Counted from the stretch's first letter, positions 50,448 to 63,991 are shown. The stretch is 64,000 nucleotides of DNA from Deltaproteobacteria bacterium (GCA_016792625.1 JAEUKK010000116.1:124001-188000), one strand, 5' to 3'. The notes: generated by a model not told the origin, from the letters alone. A program made the numbers and translations.

Positions 50448-51320
50448 ATGAACTCGATGACCGGTTATGGTCGCGGTGAGGCGACCAACGGCGACATCAG
50501 CGTAGTGGTCGAGATCAAGACGGTCAACAACCGCTTTCGCGACGTGAACCTGCGCGTGCCGCGCGAGTACCTCGTGCTCGAGCCGCGGGTCAACAAGACC
50601 CTCAAGGACGCCATTCAGCGCGGCCGGGTCGACGTCTACATTAGCCGCACCGCGGTCGAGAGCGGCCAGACGGTGCGCCCTGACCCCATCCTCGCCGAGC
50701 ACTACCTGCGCGCGGCGACCGCGGTGGCCCAGCGCCTGCAGCGCCTCGACGAGCCGCTGCCCCTGACCTGGCTGCTCGCCCAGCCCGGCGTGCTGACCAC
50801 CACCGAGCGGGAGCGCGACGCCCTGTCCGAGTGGGACGTGGTGAGCACTGCGCTCGACGCGGCCCTCTCCGAGCTCGCTGAGATGCGGGCGGCTGAGGGC
50901 GGCGCGCTCGCCGTCGAGCTGCGTGGCCTCGTCGATCAGCTGCTCGCGGGCCGTGCGGCCATCCTCGCCGCGAGCGCCGACCTCACCGACCGGCTGCACC
51001 AGCGGCTCAGCGACCGGGTGCGCAAGCTGCTCGGCGACCGCATCGACCCCTACCGCCTCGCCCAAGAGGCGGCCCTGTTGGCCGACAAGGCCGACATCAC
51101 CGAAGAGGTCGCGCGGCTCAGCTCGCACTGCGACCAGCTGCTCGCCTCGCTCGACGCGGTCGAGCCGATCGGCCGCCGCCTTGAGTTCCTGGTGCAAGAG
51201 CTCCACCGCGAGGTCAACACCATCGGCAGCAAGGCCGCCGAGCACGCGGTGGCCAACCAGGTGGTCGAGATGAAGAGCACGATCGAGCGGCTGCGGGAGC
51301 AGGCCGCGAACGTCGAGTAG
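50448..51320 (+). CDS. yicC: YicC-family endoribonuclease
   Basis: 290 residues from ATG 50448 (GAGG before; ATG 50457 giving MTGYGRGE is an alternative). MTGYGRGEA, VEIKTVNNRFRDVNLRVPREY, RGRVDVYISR and a C-terminal EPIGRRLEFLVQELHREVNTIGSKA are the conserved YicC signatures. The family is a stress-induced endoribonuclease often next to gmk, as here. Start of a four-gene operon. Confidence 0.95.
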   Translation: MNSMTGYGRGEATNGDISVVVEIKTVNNRFRDVNLRVPREYLVLEPRVNKTLKDAIQRGRVDVYISRTAVESGQTVRPDPILAEHYLRAATAVAQRLQRLDEPLPLTWLLAQPGVLTTTERERDALSEWDVVSTALDAALSELAEMRAAEGGALAVELRGLVDQLLAGRAAILAASADLTDRLHQRLSDRVRKLLGDRIDPYRLAQEAALLADKADITEEVARLSSHCDQLLASLDAVEPIGRRLEFLVQELHREVNTIGSKAAEHAVANQVVEMKSTIERLREQAANVE

Positions 51321-51323
51321 GCG

Positions 51324-52286
51324 GTGGGCGCGCCCGACGGCCTCGCTGACGCGCTGGACGCGCTCCTCGCCGGCACCGCGCCGGCCGACCGGCTGGCCGC
51401 CGATCCGCTCCACCTGCTCGCGCGCTACACCGCTCACGAAGACATCGCGCTGGCCGCTGTCTTCGTGAGCGCGCTGAGTTTTGGGCGCGTCGCGGCCTTC
51501 CTCCCGGTCGCCTCGGCCGTGCTCGACGTGGCTGACGCCCACGGCGGGCCCGCGGCCTACCTCCGCGGCTGGACCCCGGACCGCGGCGATGGCCTGCTGC
51601 CCCTGCAGCACCGGTGGGTGCGGGGCGTCGACCTCGCCCTGCTGGCCGGCGCGCTCGCCCGGGCTGAAGCCGCGCAGCCCCTGGGCGCCCGCGTCGTCGC
51701 CGCGTGGCGGCCCGACGAGGCGGACCTCGGGCCGGCCCTCGACCGCGTGATCCTCACCTTGCGCGGCGCCGCGGTGGATGAGGCCCGGGCCCGTGCCGAG
51801 CGGGCGGGAGAGGCTGCGCCCGCGGGCTGGTCGGCCCTGCCCCGGGGGCTGCGCAGCCTGCTCTGTCGGCCGGCCGAGGGCTCGGCGTGCAAGCGCTGGT
51901 GCATGTTCTTGCGGTGGATGGTCCGCCTGCCCGATCCGCAGGGCGGGGGGGTCGACCTCGGCTTGTGGCCGCTGCCGGCCTCGGCCTTGGTGATCCCGCT
52001 GGACACCCATGTCCACCGGCTGGCCGGCTACCTCGGCCTGACCACGCGCGGCGATGGCTCCTTCCGCACCGCCCAGGAGATCACCGCCGCGCTGCGGCGC
52101 CTGCGCCCTGATGACCCCCTGCGGTGGGACTTCGCGCTCGCCCACCATGGGATCTCCGGCGCGTGCACGGGGGAGGTCAGCCCGCGCCGCTGCGATCCCT
52201 GCGCGCTGCGCCTCCAGTGCGCCAATCGGAGGGCAGCGGCGGGGGATGGGTTAGCGGGCCCGCCCGACCGGACGGAGCGCGGATGA
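51324..52286 (+). CDS. TIGR02757-family protein
   Basis: 320 residues; GTG 51324, three bases after yicC. Matches TIGR02757-type sequences in ACKRWCMFLRWMVR, DLGLW, VIPLDTHVHRLAGYLGLT, EITAALRRLRPDDPLRWDFALAHHG and a C-terminal CDPCALRLQC cysteine cluster. HhH-GPD-like glycosylase relationships have been suggested for the family; activity is unknown. Its stop overlaps the gmk start (ATGA). Confidence 0.83.
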   Translation: MGAPDGLADALDALLAGTAPADRLAADPLHLLARYTAHEDIALAAVFVSALSFGRVAAFLPVASAVLDVADAHGGPAAYLRGWTPDRGDGLLPLQHRWVRGVDLALLAGALARAEAAQPLGARVVAAWRPDEADLGPALDRVILTLRGAAVDEARARAERAGEAAPAGWSALPRGLRSLLCRPAEGSACKRWCMFLRWMVRLPDPQGGGVDLGLWPLPASALVIPLDTHVHRLAGYLGLTTRGDGSFRTAQEITAALRRLRPDDPLRWDFALAHHGISGACTGEVSPRRCDPCALRLQCANRRAAAGDGLAGPPDRTERG

Positions 52287-52918
52287 GCGTGGACCCGACA
52301 CCCTGGCCCGGGCCCGACAAGGGCGCCCTTTTTGTCGTGACCGGCGCGTCCGGCACCGGCAAGACCACGTTGGTCAAGGCGGCGCTGCAGGCCATCCCCA
52401 GCATCGGCTGGTCGGTGAGCGCGACGACCCGCCCGCCCCGCGAGGGCGAGCTTGACGGCCGCGACTACCACTTCTTGTCACACGCCGACTTTGACGCGCT
52501 GGTCGCAGACTCCGCCCTGTTGGAGTGGGCCGCGGTCTACGGCAACCGCTACGGCACCCCCCGGGCGCCGGTCGCGGCGGCCCTCGACGCCGGCCGCAGC
52601 ATCCTGCTTGAGATTGACCTCTTGGGCGCGCGTCAGGTCAAGGCGGCCATGCCCGAGGCGGTCCTGGTCTTCGTGCTCCCACCCCACGCCGGCGCCATCG
52701 AGGAGCGCCTGCGCGCCCGCTCGACCGACAGCGAAGAGGTCATCCGGCGCCGGGTATCCCAGGCCGACGACCAGCTCGCCGGCTGCGGCGAGTTCGACTA
52801 CCTCGTCGTCAACGACGTGCTCGACGCTGCTCATGTGCGGTTTCAGAGCGTGTTGTGGGCCGAGCTGCAGCGCCGCGCCCGCAACCCACGGCTCGTCTCG
52901 ACCTTTGGCCGGGTCTAA
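52283..52918 (+). CDS. gmk: Guanylate kinase
   Basis: 211 residues; ATG 52283 overlaps the preceding stop. P-loop TGASGTGKTTLV, SVSATTRPPREGE..GRDYHFLS, LLEWAAVYGNRYGTPRAPV, EIDLLGARQVKA, RLRARSTDSEEVIRRRV: the complete guanylate kinase set. Makes GDP from GMP, feeding the ppGpp pathway of the next gene. Cytosolic. Confidence 0.96.
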   Translation: MSVDPTPWPGPDKGALFVVTGASGTGKTTLVKAALQAIPSIGWSVSATTRPPREGELDGRDYHFLSHADFDALVADSALLEWAAVYGNRYGTPRAPVAAALDAGRSILLEIDLLGARQVKAAMPEAVLVFVLPPHAGAIEERLRARSTDSEEVIRRRVSQADDQLAGCGEFDYLVVNDVLDAAHVRFQSVLWAELQRRARNPRLVSTFGRV

Positions 52919-52984
52919 GCTGGGGGCGCGGGCGGGCTCCCCGCCGCGCGCGGCGGCCGCGCGCGCTTCGCACCGGGTGGGCAC

Positions 52985-55129
52985 ATGCAGGTCAGCGACA
53001 TCATCGACGCCGTGCGCAGCTACGCGCCGAACGCGGACGTCGACGTCATCATGCGGGCGTACCTGCAGAGCGCGCGGGCCCACCGCGGGCAGCTGCGCAA
53101 GAACGGTGAGGACTACCTGATCCACCCGATCGCGGTGGCCAGCATCCTCACCGAGCTCAAGATGGACGTGGACACCATCGCGGTCGGGCTCCTCCACGAC
53201 ACGATGGAGGACTGCCTCACCACCCGCGAAGAGCTCTCCGCCGACTTTGGGAATGACGTCGCCGATATGGTCGAAGGCGTCACCAAGATGGGCAAGCTCG
53301 AGTTCCGCAACAAAGAAGAGGCCCAGGCCGAGAACCTGCGCAAGCTGGTGCTCGCGATGGCCCGCGACGTGCGCGTCATCATCGTCAAGCTGGCCGACCG
53401 GCTCCACAACATGCGGACGATGGAGCACATGAAGCCGGCCCGGGCGCGCGACATCGCGTCCGAGACGATGGAGATCTACGCCCCCATCGCCAACCGCCTC
53501 GGCCTGTCGAACTGGAAGACCGAGCTCGAAGACCTGTCGCTGCGCTACCTCGAGCCGGACTCGGTCGAGCGGCTGAGCTTGGCCCTCGAGGGCAGCCGCG
53601 CCGAGCGTGAGCAGTACGTGGCCCGCACCTGCAAGCTGCTCTCCGAGCTGCTCGAGAGCCGCGGCGTCGACGCCACGGTGACCGGCCGCCCCAAGCACCT
53701 GACCAGCATCTGGCGCAAGATGAAGGCCGATGGCCTGGAACTCTCGCAGGTGCATGATGTTTTGGCCTTCCGCCTGCTCGTGCCCGACCTGGGTCAGTGC
53801 TATGTCGCCTTGGGCGTCATCCACGCCGAGTTCCGCCACCTGCCCGAGCGCCTCAAAGACTTCATCGCGATCCCCAAGAGCAACGGCTACCAGTCCATTC
53901 ACACGGTGGTGATCGGGCCCGAGAACCAGCGCATCGAGGTCCAGATCCGCACCCGTGAGATGCACCGGGTGGCCGAGGTCGGCATCGCCGCCCATTGGCG
54001 GTACAAAGAGGGCCACCTCGCGATCCCTCCGCGTGATCTCAACAAGATGGCGCAGCTGCGCGCCATCTTCGAAGCGGCCAAAGAGATCGAGGACAGCAAC
54101 GAGTTCGTCGACACGCTGAAGATCGACCTCTTCGCCGAGGAGGTCTTCGTCTTCACGCCGGTCGGCGACGTGCGCTTCTTCCCCAAAGGCGCGACGGTGC
54201 TCGACTTCGCCTACGCGATCCACACCGAGGTGGGCAACACCTGCACCGGCGCGCGGGTCTCGGGGCGGATGGTCCCGCTGCGCTACGAGCTGCACGCCGG
54301 CGACACCATCGAGGTGATCCGCAAGCCCGACCAACGGCCGCGCCCCGACTGGATGGAGATCGCGAAGACGGGCCGGGCCCAGGCGAAGATCCGCCGCGTG
54401 CTCCGCGAGGAGCAGCGCGAAGAGGCCCGCGAGCTCGGCCGCGGCCTCGTCGACTCCGCGTTGAAGAACAGCGGCTCGCAGCTCACCCGCGCGCAGCGGG
54501 ACGAGAAGCTCGCCGAGGTCGCGGACAAGCTCGGGCAGCAGGGGGCCGAGGCCTTGCTGCTGGCGGTCGGTCAGGGCGACATCAGCCTTGAGAAGGTGAT
54601 GACCGAGCTCGTGCCGGCCGAGGCCAACGAGCGGCCCACGACCTCGCTCACCCGGCTGTTCGGGCGCTTTCGTAAACGTGAAGAGAGCCCCGTGCTGGTC
54701 GGCGGCGAGGCGGATCTGCTCGTCGCCTATGCCCGCTGCTGCAACCCGCTGCCTGGACACGCCATTGTCGGGTACATCACGCGCGGTCGGGGGATCACCA
54801 TCCACCGGGCGGACTGCAAGGCCCTCGCCGACCTCGAGCCCGAGCGCCGGGTCAACGTCGCCTGGCACGACTCAGCGAAGAGCGCCCACACCGTCGATGT
54901 CTTCGTGCTCGCCCAGGATAAGCCGGGCATGCTCGCCGACGTGAGCGCGGTCTGCAAGGTGCTGGGCATCAACCTTGTGCGCTTCGAGGGCCGGCGCGCG
55001 CCCGAGGGTGAGCAGGTGATCTTCGACCTCGCGATCAACGTCAGCCACGCCGATGAGCTCGACAAGCTGCTGAGCAAGCTGCTGCAGGTCAAGGGCGTGG
55101 TGCGGGCCGAGCGCAAGCTGCCCGGCTGA
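52985..55129 (+). CDS. rel: Bifunctional (p)ppGpp synthetase/hydrolase RelA/SpoT homologue
   Basis: 714 residues; ATG 52985. HD hydrolase domain complete (YLIHPIAVASIL, LLHDTMEDC, VKLADRLHNMRT), synthetase domain (RPKHLTSIWRKMK, VHDVLAFRLLV, PKSNGYQSIHTVV, VQIRTREMHRVAEVGIAAHWRYK), TGS (VFVFTPVGDVRFFPKGATVLDFAYAIHT), zinc/RIS-type CCNPLPGHAIVGYITRGRGITIHRADC, ACT at the C terminus. Full-length long RSH, so stringent alarmone made and degraded. Last gene of the yicC-gmk operon. Confidence 0.96.
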   Translation: MQVSDIIDAVRSYAPNADVDVIMRAYLQSARAHRGQLRKNGEDYLIHPIAVASILTELKMDVDTIAVGLLHDTMEDCLTTREELSADFGNDVADMVEGVTKMGKLEFRNKEEAQAENLRKLVLAMARDVRVIIVKLADRLHNMRTMEHMKPARARDIASETMEIYAPIANRLGLSNWKTELEDLSLRYLEPDSVERLSLALEGSRAEREQYVARTCKLLSELLESRGVDATVTGRPKHLTSIWRKMKADGLELSQVHDVLAFRLLVPDLGQCYVALGVIHAEFRHLPERLKDFIAIPKSNGYQSIHTVVIGPENQRIEVQIRTREMHRVAEVGIAAHWRYKEGHLAIPPRDLNKMAQLRAIFEAAKEIEDSNEFVDTLKIDLFAEEVFVFTPVGDVRFFPKGATVLDFAYAIHTEVGNTCTGARVSGRMVPLRYELHAGDTIEVIRKPDQRPRPDWMEIAKTGRAQAKIRRVLREEQREEARELGRGLVDSALKNSGSQLTRAQRDEKLAEVADKLGQQGAEALLLAVGQGDISLEKVMTELVPAEANERPTTSLTRLFGRFRKREESPVLVGGEADLLVAYARCCNPLPGHAIVGYITRGRGITIHRADCKALADLEPERRVNVAWHDSAKSAHTVDVFVLAQDKPGMLADVSAVCKVLGINLVRFEGRRAPEGEQVIFDLAINVSHADELDKLLSKLLQVKGVVRAERKLPG

Positions 55130-55169
55130 GCCGCCGGTGCAGCCTGCCGCAGAGGCCGGCGGAGCAGGC

Positions 55170-55730
55170 TCAGATGCCCGAGCCGTCACCTTCGCTGCCA
55201 TCGGGCAGCGGCGTGATGCAGCTGAGGATGGCCATCTCGCTGACCACGCCGGCCACGTCTTCGACGGTCACGCCGAACTCATACTCTTTGTTGAGCTCGG
55301 GGTTGCCGCCCTTGATCAACAAGATGGCGCCGAGCTGGGCCTCTTCGGTGGTGCAGGTGCTCTCTGAGACCGCGCCCTCGACCGGGCTGAAGGCCGGGTC
55401 ATCGGTCGACACCGCGCCGTCGACCACGTCGTCAAAGTAGATGTTGAGCGTGTAGAACGACAGATCGGCGTCGGCGTCGGAGGTCAGCGCCCACAGCGTG
55501 AGCGTCGGCGTGGGGTTGCCCACCTCATCTGGCTGCAGGCCGGTGTTCTCGCAGCGCAGCTCTTCGATGACCGGCGCGGTGCCCCCGCAGGTGTCGCCGT
55601 CATCGCCGCCGTCGCCGCCATCGGCGCCGATCACATCGCCCTCGTCACCGCCGCCGCCGGTGTCCTCTTTGTCGCCGCCGCAGGCCCCGAGGCCGATGGC
55701 CAGGGCGCTCATCCAAAACATCGCGCGCAT
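55170..55730 (-). CDS. Lipoprotein with acidic Gly/Asp-rich linker
   Basis: 186 residues from ATG 55730 (AGGAGG ideally placed; the longer frame to 55859 is not supported). Lipobox LGAC (Cys17), then GGDKEDTGGGGDEGD...DGGDGGDDGD, a low-complexity acidic linker like others in this genome. The remainder (APVIEELRCENTGL...VSTDDPAFSPVEGAVSESTC, YEFGVTVEDVAGVVSE) resembles an Ig-like beta-sandwich with cysteines. No function assignable. Convergent with rel. Confidence 0.82.
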   Translation of the reverse strand: MRAMFWMSALAIGLGACGGDKEDTGGGGDEGDVIGADGGDGGDDGDTCGGTAPVIEELRCENTGLQPDEVGNPTPTLTLWALTSDADADLSFYTLNIYFDDVVDGAVSTDDPAFSPVEGAVSESTCTTEEAQLGAILLIKGGNPELNKEYEFGVTVEDVAGVVSEMAILSCITPLPDGSEGDGSGI

Positions 55731-55848
55731 GCGTCCCTCCTGCGGCGGAGCTGCGCCGCCGGCTGATGGACCCGAGGGTAGCACGCCGCGGCGGGGCCAG
55801 CGCCCGGCGGGCCCTCCTGGGGTAGGCTCCGGGCCCGCTGAGGTGCCC

Positions 55849-56649
55849 GTGGCCACCACCCCCGCCGACCCCGCCCGCCTCTACCGCGCGCTGCGCGGCC
55901 AGCTTGGCAGCATCCGCCGGGTCTACATGCGCAGCAACCGCATCGTGCGGCGCGATGACTTCTGGCGCGCGCCCGAGCCGGTGCTCCTCTTGCACGGCTT
56001 CCTCCAGACCCGAAACGTGTGGGAGGTGATGGAGGATCGCCTGCGCCACGATGGTTTCGGCGTCTTCTCCTTCGATTTGGGCGGCCTGCTCTGGCGCTTC
56101 AACACCCGCTCGATCGGCGAGCTCGCCGCCCTGGTCGCCGAGAAGATCGAGGGCCTGAGCGCCCGCACCGGGCTCGGGCGCTTCCACGTGATCGGCCACA
56201 GCAAGGGTGGGCTCATCGCCCGGCACTACGTCCAGCACCACGGCGGCGACCGCCGGGTGAAGTCCCTCATCACCCTGGGCACGCCCCACCACGGTACGCC
56301 GACCGCGCTGATCGGCGTCGGGCTGATGGGCGGCGGCCTGTTGTCGAGCAGCCCGCTCGAGATGGTGCCGGGCTCACGCCTGCTGCGCCGCCTCGCCGGC
56401 GACACCTTCCCGCCGGGGGTTCCGCTGACCAGCATCTACAGCCGGCACGACCTCGTCTGCCCGTGGTGGTGCAGCGTGCTGCACCCGCGGCCGGGCGAGA
56501 GCTCGATGAAGAGCCTCGCGGTCAGCGGCCTGGGGCACACCGCGCTCTGCCACGATCCGGCGGTCTACCACCTCGTGCGCACCGAGCTGCACGCCGCCGC
56601 GCGCCTGTGGGAGGAGCGGGGCGGCCCCCCGCCACCGCCCGCCCGCTGA
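55849..56649 (+). CDS. Alpha/beta hydrolase of the lipase/PGAP1 type
   Basis: 266 residues from GTG 55849 (GAGG before; GTG 55843 is an alternative). PVLLLHGFLQTRNVWEVMEDRL, the serine in GHSKGGLIARHYVQHHGG (GxSxG), TLGTPHHGTPTA, SIYSRHDLVCPW (Asp) and SGLGHTALCHDPAVYHLV (His). Triacylglycerol lipase-like proteins with this GTPHxGT signature hydrolyse ester lipids. No signal peptide seen. Single gene; the box GGTAGGCTCC just before it may be the -10. Confidence 0.85.
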   Translation: MATTPADPARLYRALRGQLGSIRRVYMRSNRIVRRDDFWRAPEPVLLLHGFLQTRNVWEVMEDRLRHDGFGVFSFDLGGLLWRFNTRSIGELAALVAEKIEGLSARTGLGRFHVIGHSKGGLIARHYVQHHGGDRRVKSLITLGTPHHGTPTALIGVGLMGGGLLSSSPLEMVPGSRLLRRLAGDTFPPGVPLTSIYSRHDLVCPWWCSVLHPRPGESSMKSLAVSGLGHTALCHDPAVYHLVRTELHAAARLWEERGGPPPPPAR

Positions 56650-56693
56650 TGGGCTAGCGCCGCTCTTCGGAGGAAGCCAGGGCGCGGAGGGGC

Positions 56694-58388
56694 TCAGCCC
56701 CCAGCGGGGGCGGGCGCCGGGACGGTGGCCCCGCCGACGTCGAGGCAGCAGCGGAAGCTCAGGTTGTTGCCGGCGAAGTTCGCGGACTCGTCGACCGCGA
56801 ACGCGCAGCGCGAGCCCCGCTGGGCCTTGCCCTTCATGCCGCCCTTGACGATGCGGCGGGCGGTGTTCGAGGAGGGCTGGCTGCCGGTCCACTCACGGGG
56901 GCCGACGCTCATGCCCTGCACGCCGTAGCCGCTGACACAGTCCTCGTGGTCGCCGATCTGGTAGGGCGCATCCAGGCCCCCACCGCAGCGCGCCTCGTCG
57001 AAGGTGTCGCTGTAGGCGTAGATCCAGTTGCCGGGGCCCTTGCAGGCCTTCTCCCACTCGGCCTCGGTGCAGAGGCGCTTGCCGAGCTCGGCGCAGGCGT
57101 TGTTGGCCTCCTCGTAGGTGACCTTGGTCGTGGGCGCCACCTTCGCGTCTTTGCTGAGCTGGTTGGGGAACTCGTAGCGGTCGATGAAGAAGCCAGCGAC
57201 CTCGACCTCTTTGGCCAAGGGCTCAGCCTGTGAGGCGCTGACCGCGAGGTCCTCCTGGTGCAGGCGGCCCATGAGGAAGGGGCCCGGCGGGATGTAGAGC
57301 ATCTCTTGGTGTTGCTGCACCATGGCCCGCAGTTCGTCCTCGGTGGGGACGCGGCTCTTGCCCTGGACCTCGGCGCGCAGCTTGTCGTCCTGCAGCTTGA
57401 GCGCGGCGACCTTGTCTTCGGGCTCGCGGCTCGTGACATAGGCGCCGATGCCGACCACCACCGAGATCGCGGCCACCGCGGCGATCAAGATGGTGCGGGT
57501 CGAGCTGCGGGCGGGCTTGTCGTCGGCGTCGGGCTCGAAAGAGCGCTGCAGGTCGGCGATCATGTCGCGGGCGCTGGGGTAGCGGTCGGCGACGATCTGC
57601 TGCAGCGCGTTCTCGACCACGTCGTCGATGTGGTCGGGCAGGTCGCCGCGCAGCTGGGTGGGCGAGAGGTAGGTGCCGCGGGGCGGCTGGCCCACCAGCA
57701 GCTCGTAGAGCATCAGGCCGCAGGAGTAGACGTCGGCTTGGGGCGCGGCCGCGTCTTCGAAGCCCTCGAGCTCGGGCGCGAGGTACTTCGCGTCGGAGCG
57801 CGAGATGAAGCTCTCGGCGAAGATGGTCGGGTTGATCACCTCGGACAGGCCGGCGTCGGTGATCTTGATGGTGCGGACGACGTTCTTGCCGCCGGGCCCG
57901 GTGCTGCGCGACTCGACCAGCACGTTCTCGGGCTTGAGGTTGCGGTGCACGATGCCGCGGTCGTGCAGCGCGGCGACCGCGCCGAGCACCTTCGCGATGA
58001 TCTGGCAGGCCTCTTGGAGCGTGAAGCTGCGCTGCGCGGCCTGGTATTCGTCGATCAGGGCGCGCAGGCTCTGCGACTTGAAGTACATCTGGGTGAACGC
58101 GAAGATCCCGCCTTCATCGACCAGCTCGCCGAGCTTGACCACGCCCTCGTCGTCGACCTTGCGGGCCTCGTTGAAGACCTCGGTGAAGCGCTGGCGGTCG
58201 CGGGGGTTCGCCACGATGCTCGGGCGCACCACCTTGAGCACGAGGTGCTTGCCGGTGTCGATGCGGCGCGCGAGGTAGCTCGCCCCCAGCAGCCCGCTGC
58301 CGAGCTCGCTCTCGATCTCGAAGCGCTTGGCGATGACGTCCCCACGGGAGAAGCGGGGCTGCTTGCGGTCGGTCGGGCTGTCTGGCAC
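56694..58388 (-). CDS. Membrane-anchored pseudokinase fused to a formylglycine-generating-enzyme (FGE-sulfatase) domain
   Basis: 564 residues; ATG 58388. Kinase-like domain about 22-285: glycine loop GSGLLGASY, Lys52, but the catalytic loop is HRNLKPEN (His148-Arg-Asn150, Asn for the catalytic Asp) and DFG is DAG (178-180). Catalysis is therefore unlikely, although ATP may bind. One membrane helix at about 300-318 (ILIAAVAAISVVVGIGAYV) puts the C-terminal half outside. Residues about 362-553 are an FGE-sulfatase/SUMF1-like domain (MLYIPPGPFLMGRL, YEEANNACAELGKRLCTEAEWEKACKG, SFRCC), possibly ligand-binding. Such receptor-like fusions occur in Myxococcota and Planctomycetota. Start is the family's MPDSPTDRK with no clear ribosome site. 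Confidence 0.9.
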   Translation of the reverse strand: MPDSPTDRKQPRFSRGDVIAKRFEIESELGSGLLGASYLARRIDTGKHLVLKVVRPSIVANPRDRQRFTEVFNEARKVDDEGVVKLGELVDEGGIFAFTQMYFKSQSLRALIDEYQAAQRSFTLQEACQIIAKVLGAVAALHDRGIVHRNLKPENVLVESRSTGPGGKNVVRTIKITDAGLSEVINPTIFAESFISRSDAKYLAPELEGFEDAAAPQADVYSCGLMLYELLVGQPPRGTYLSPTQLRGDLPDHIDDVVENALQQIVADRYPSARDMIADLQRSFEPDADDKPARSSTRTILIAAVAAISVVVGIGAYVTSREPEDKVAALKLQDDKLRAEVQGKSRVPTEDELRAMVQQHQEMLYIPPGPFLMGRLHQEDLAVSASQAEPLAKEVEVAGFFIDRYEFPNQLSKDAKVAPTTKVTYEEANNACAELGKRLCTEAEWEKACKGPGNWIYAYSDTFDEARCGGGLDAPYQIGDHEDCVSGYGVQGMSVGPREWTGSQPSSNTARRIVKGGMKGKAQRGSRCAFAVDESANFAGNNLSFRCCLDVGGATVPAPAPAGG

Positions 58389-58423
58389 GGGCCTGTCTCC
58401 AGGTTGCGGCGGGGGGCGCGCGT

Positions 58424-59146
58424 TCAGGCGAGGTTGTGGAAGACCTTCTGCACGTCGTCGTCCTGCTCGAGGCGGTCGATGAGCTCGAGCACCTCGGTGA
58501 CCGCGTCATCGCTGAGCTCGACGGTCTGGCTCGGCACGTACTCCGACTCGGAGCTCACCGGGCTGAGGCCCTTCTCTTCCACCGCGCGCGAGAGCTGGCC
58601 AAAATCGCCGAAGTTGCAGTACAGCAGGAGGAGCTTCTCACCCTTCTCGCTGCTGCCGTCGGAGATCTCGTCGAGGCCGTGGTCGATGAGGTCCATGGCC
58701 AGCTCGTCGGCGTCGAGGCCCTCGGCCAGCAGGCGAATGACGCCCATGCGCTTGAACTGGAAGGCGACGCTGCCGCTGTTGGCGAGGTTGCCGCCCTTGC
58801 GCGAGAAGTGCATGCGGACGTTGGCCACGGTGCGGACCGGGTTGTCGGTCGCCGTCTCGACGAGCACCGCCACGCCGTGCGGGCCATAGCCTTCGTACAA
58901 GATCTCTTGGTAGGTCTCGCCGCCCTGGCCGCTCGCCCGCTTGATGGCGCTCTCAACCTTATCTTTGGGCATGTTGGCGGCGCGGGCGTTCTGGACGGCC
59001 CGGCGCAGCCCCGGGTTGCTCTCGATGTTCGGCCCGCCCGACTTCACCGCGATGGCGATGTCTTTGCTGATGCGGGTGAAGATCTTGGCCATCTTGTCCC
59101 AGCGGGCGAACATGGTGGCTTTGCGAGTCTCAAAGATGCGTCCCAT
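58424..59146 (-). CDS. yebC: YebC/PmpR-family translational or transcriptional regulator
   Basis: 240 residues; ATG 59146. [55 protein letters not shown] is the YebC N-terminal signature, then [24 protein letters not shown]. Proteins of this family aid translation of polyproline stretches or regulate transcription. The N terminus reads [19 protein letters not shown], a few residues different from the common 'MAGHSKW'. A CATAGGATAT element lies just before the start and may be the -10 box. Confidence 0.94.
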   Translation of the reverse strand: MGRIFETRKATMFARWDKMAKIFTRISKDIAIAVKSGGPNIESNPGLRRAVQNARAANMPKDKVESAIKRASGQGGETYQEILYEGYGPHGVAVLVETATDNPVRTVANVRMHFSRKGGNLANSGSVAFQFKRMGVIRLLAEGLDADELAMDLIDHGLDEISDGSSEKGEKLLLLYCNFGDFGQLSRAVEEKGLSPVSSESEYVPSQTVELSDDAVTEVLELIDRLEQDDDVQKVFHNLA

Positions 59147-59309
59147 TTCAATATCCTATGGGCTGTTCGCCTCGACCGCCGGTGGGGCCCGGCGCGCGGC
59201 GGGGGCCGGCCGGTCCGCGCCCTCGCGCGGCCGCTCGACCGGCATCGCTTGACCGGCGCCCCATAGCCAAGTCTCGCCCCGGGCGCCCTCCGGCCCTGCC
59301 CAGGGCTGA

Positions 59310-63031
<3,722 letters not shown>

Positions 63032-63035
<4 letters not shown>

Positions 63036-63991
63036 GGCGACTCCGGTGCGTGGGGCGGCGCGAAGGCCACCGCGTTGAGGATCTCGAAGTGGGGCGGGCG
63101 CGCCTCGCGGGCGGCCGGCTCGATCTGGGCCCCGACGAAGCCCGCGGCGCGCAGCAAGCTGAGCAGCTCGGCCGGGCTCTGGCCCGGGTTGGTGTGGCCG
63201 TAGCTGGCGGCCACCTCGGGGTGGGCGTGGCGGTCGAGGGTGGAGAGCCAGAGCGCCCCGCCGGGCCGCAGCAGGCGCCGGGCCTCGGCCAAGGCGCGGT
63301 CGGGCGCGCTGAGCATGGGGAGCACACCGAGCAGCAGCACCAGATCGGCGGCGCCCGACGCCAGGGGGACCGCGTAGAGATCGGCCTCGAGCAGCTGCAG
63401 CTGCGGCGGGAGGCCCCCGCGCGCCCGGGCCGCGGCGAGGGCCTGCGGGTCGCGCTCGACGCAGGTGATGCGGCGGGTGGCTGGCGCGAGCAGGCAGGCG
63501 ACCCCGGCGTCACCCGCGCCGAGATCGACGACCTCGCCCAGGTCGGTGAGCCGGACGAGGCCGCGGGTCAGCGCCTCCCACGAGCGGCCGGGCAGGTAGC
63601 GGCGGCCCAGCGCGTCGCCGCCCGACCGCCGGGCGGTGAGCAGACGGGCCAGCGCCCGGTCGGCCTCAAGCTGGGGGCCAGCGGCCCCGCCCAGCGCGGC
63701 CTGGAGCAGGGCGGCCCCGGCGGCGTCAGCGGGGGGCTGGAGCTGGTAGAGGCTGCTCGCACCTTGGCGCCAAGCGACCGCCAAGCCCGCCTCGCGCAGC
63801 CGCTGCAGGTGCGAGGACACGCGGGGCTGCGGCAGGGCCAGCACCTCGGTCAGCTCGGCGACGGTCAGCGGCGCGTCGGCGAGCACCGCGAGCAAGCGCA
63901 GCCGCGTCGGATCGGAGAGGGCCTGGCACAGCTTGACGGTGCCCCCGAGCGCGTCGGGCGGGGCCTCGGGCTCGGCGGGGAGCGGCTGCAC
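63032..63991 (-). CDS. ArsR-family regulator fused to a SAM methyltransferase-like domain (SahR-like)
   Basis: 319 residues from GTG 63991 (GGAGG four bases before); the start lies near the window edge. N-terminal winged helix, ArsR-type: [51 protein letters not shown]-terminal class I SAM-binding domain ([66 protein letters not shown]). The domain order and tight coupling to metH fit SahR, which senses S-adenosylhomocysteine and controls the methionine cycle. Not the repressor for the AHSA1 operator, which is 46 kb away, though unlinked control cannot be excluded. Confidence 0.85.

Noticed and set aside
55131..55162. GC-rich hairpin between rel and the convergent lipoprotein gene as terminator
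   Set aside because: 7-bp arms CCGCCGG/CCGGCGG with an 18-nt loop, no T-run and a competing pairing nearby; too weak to call.
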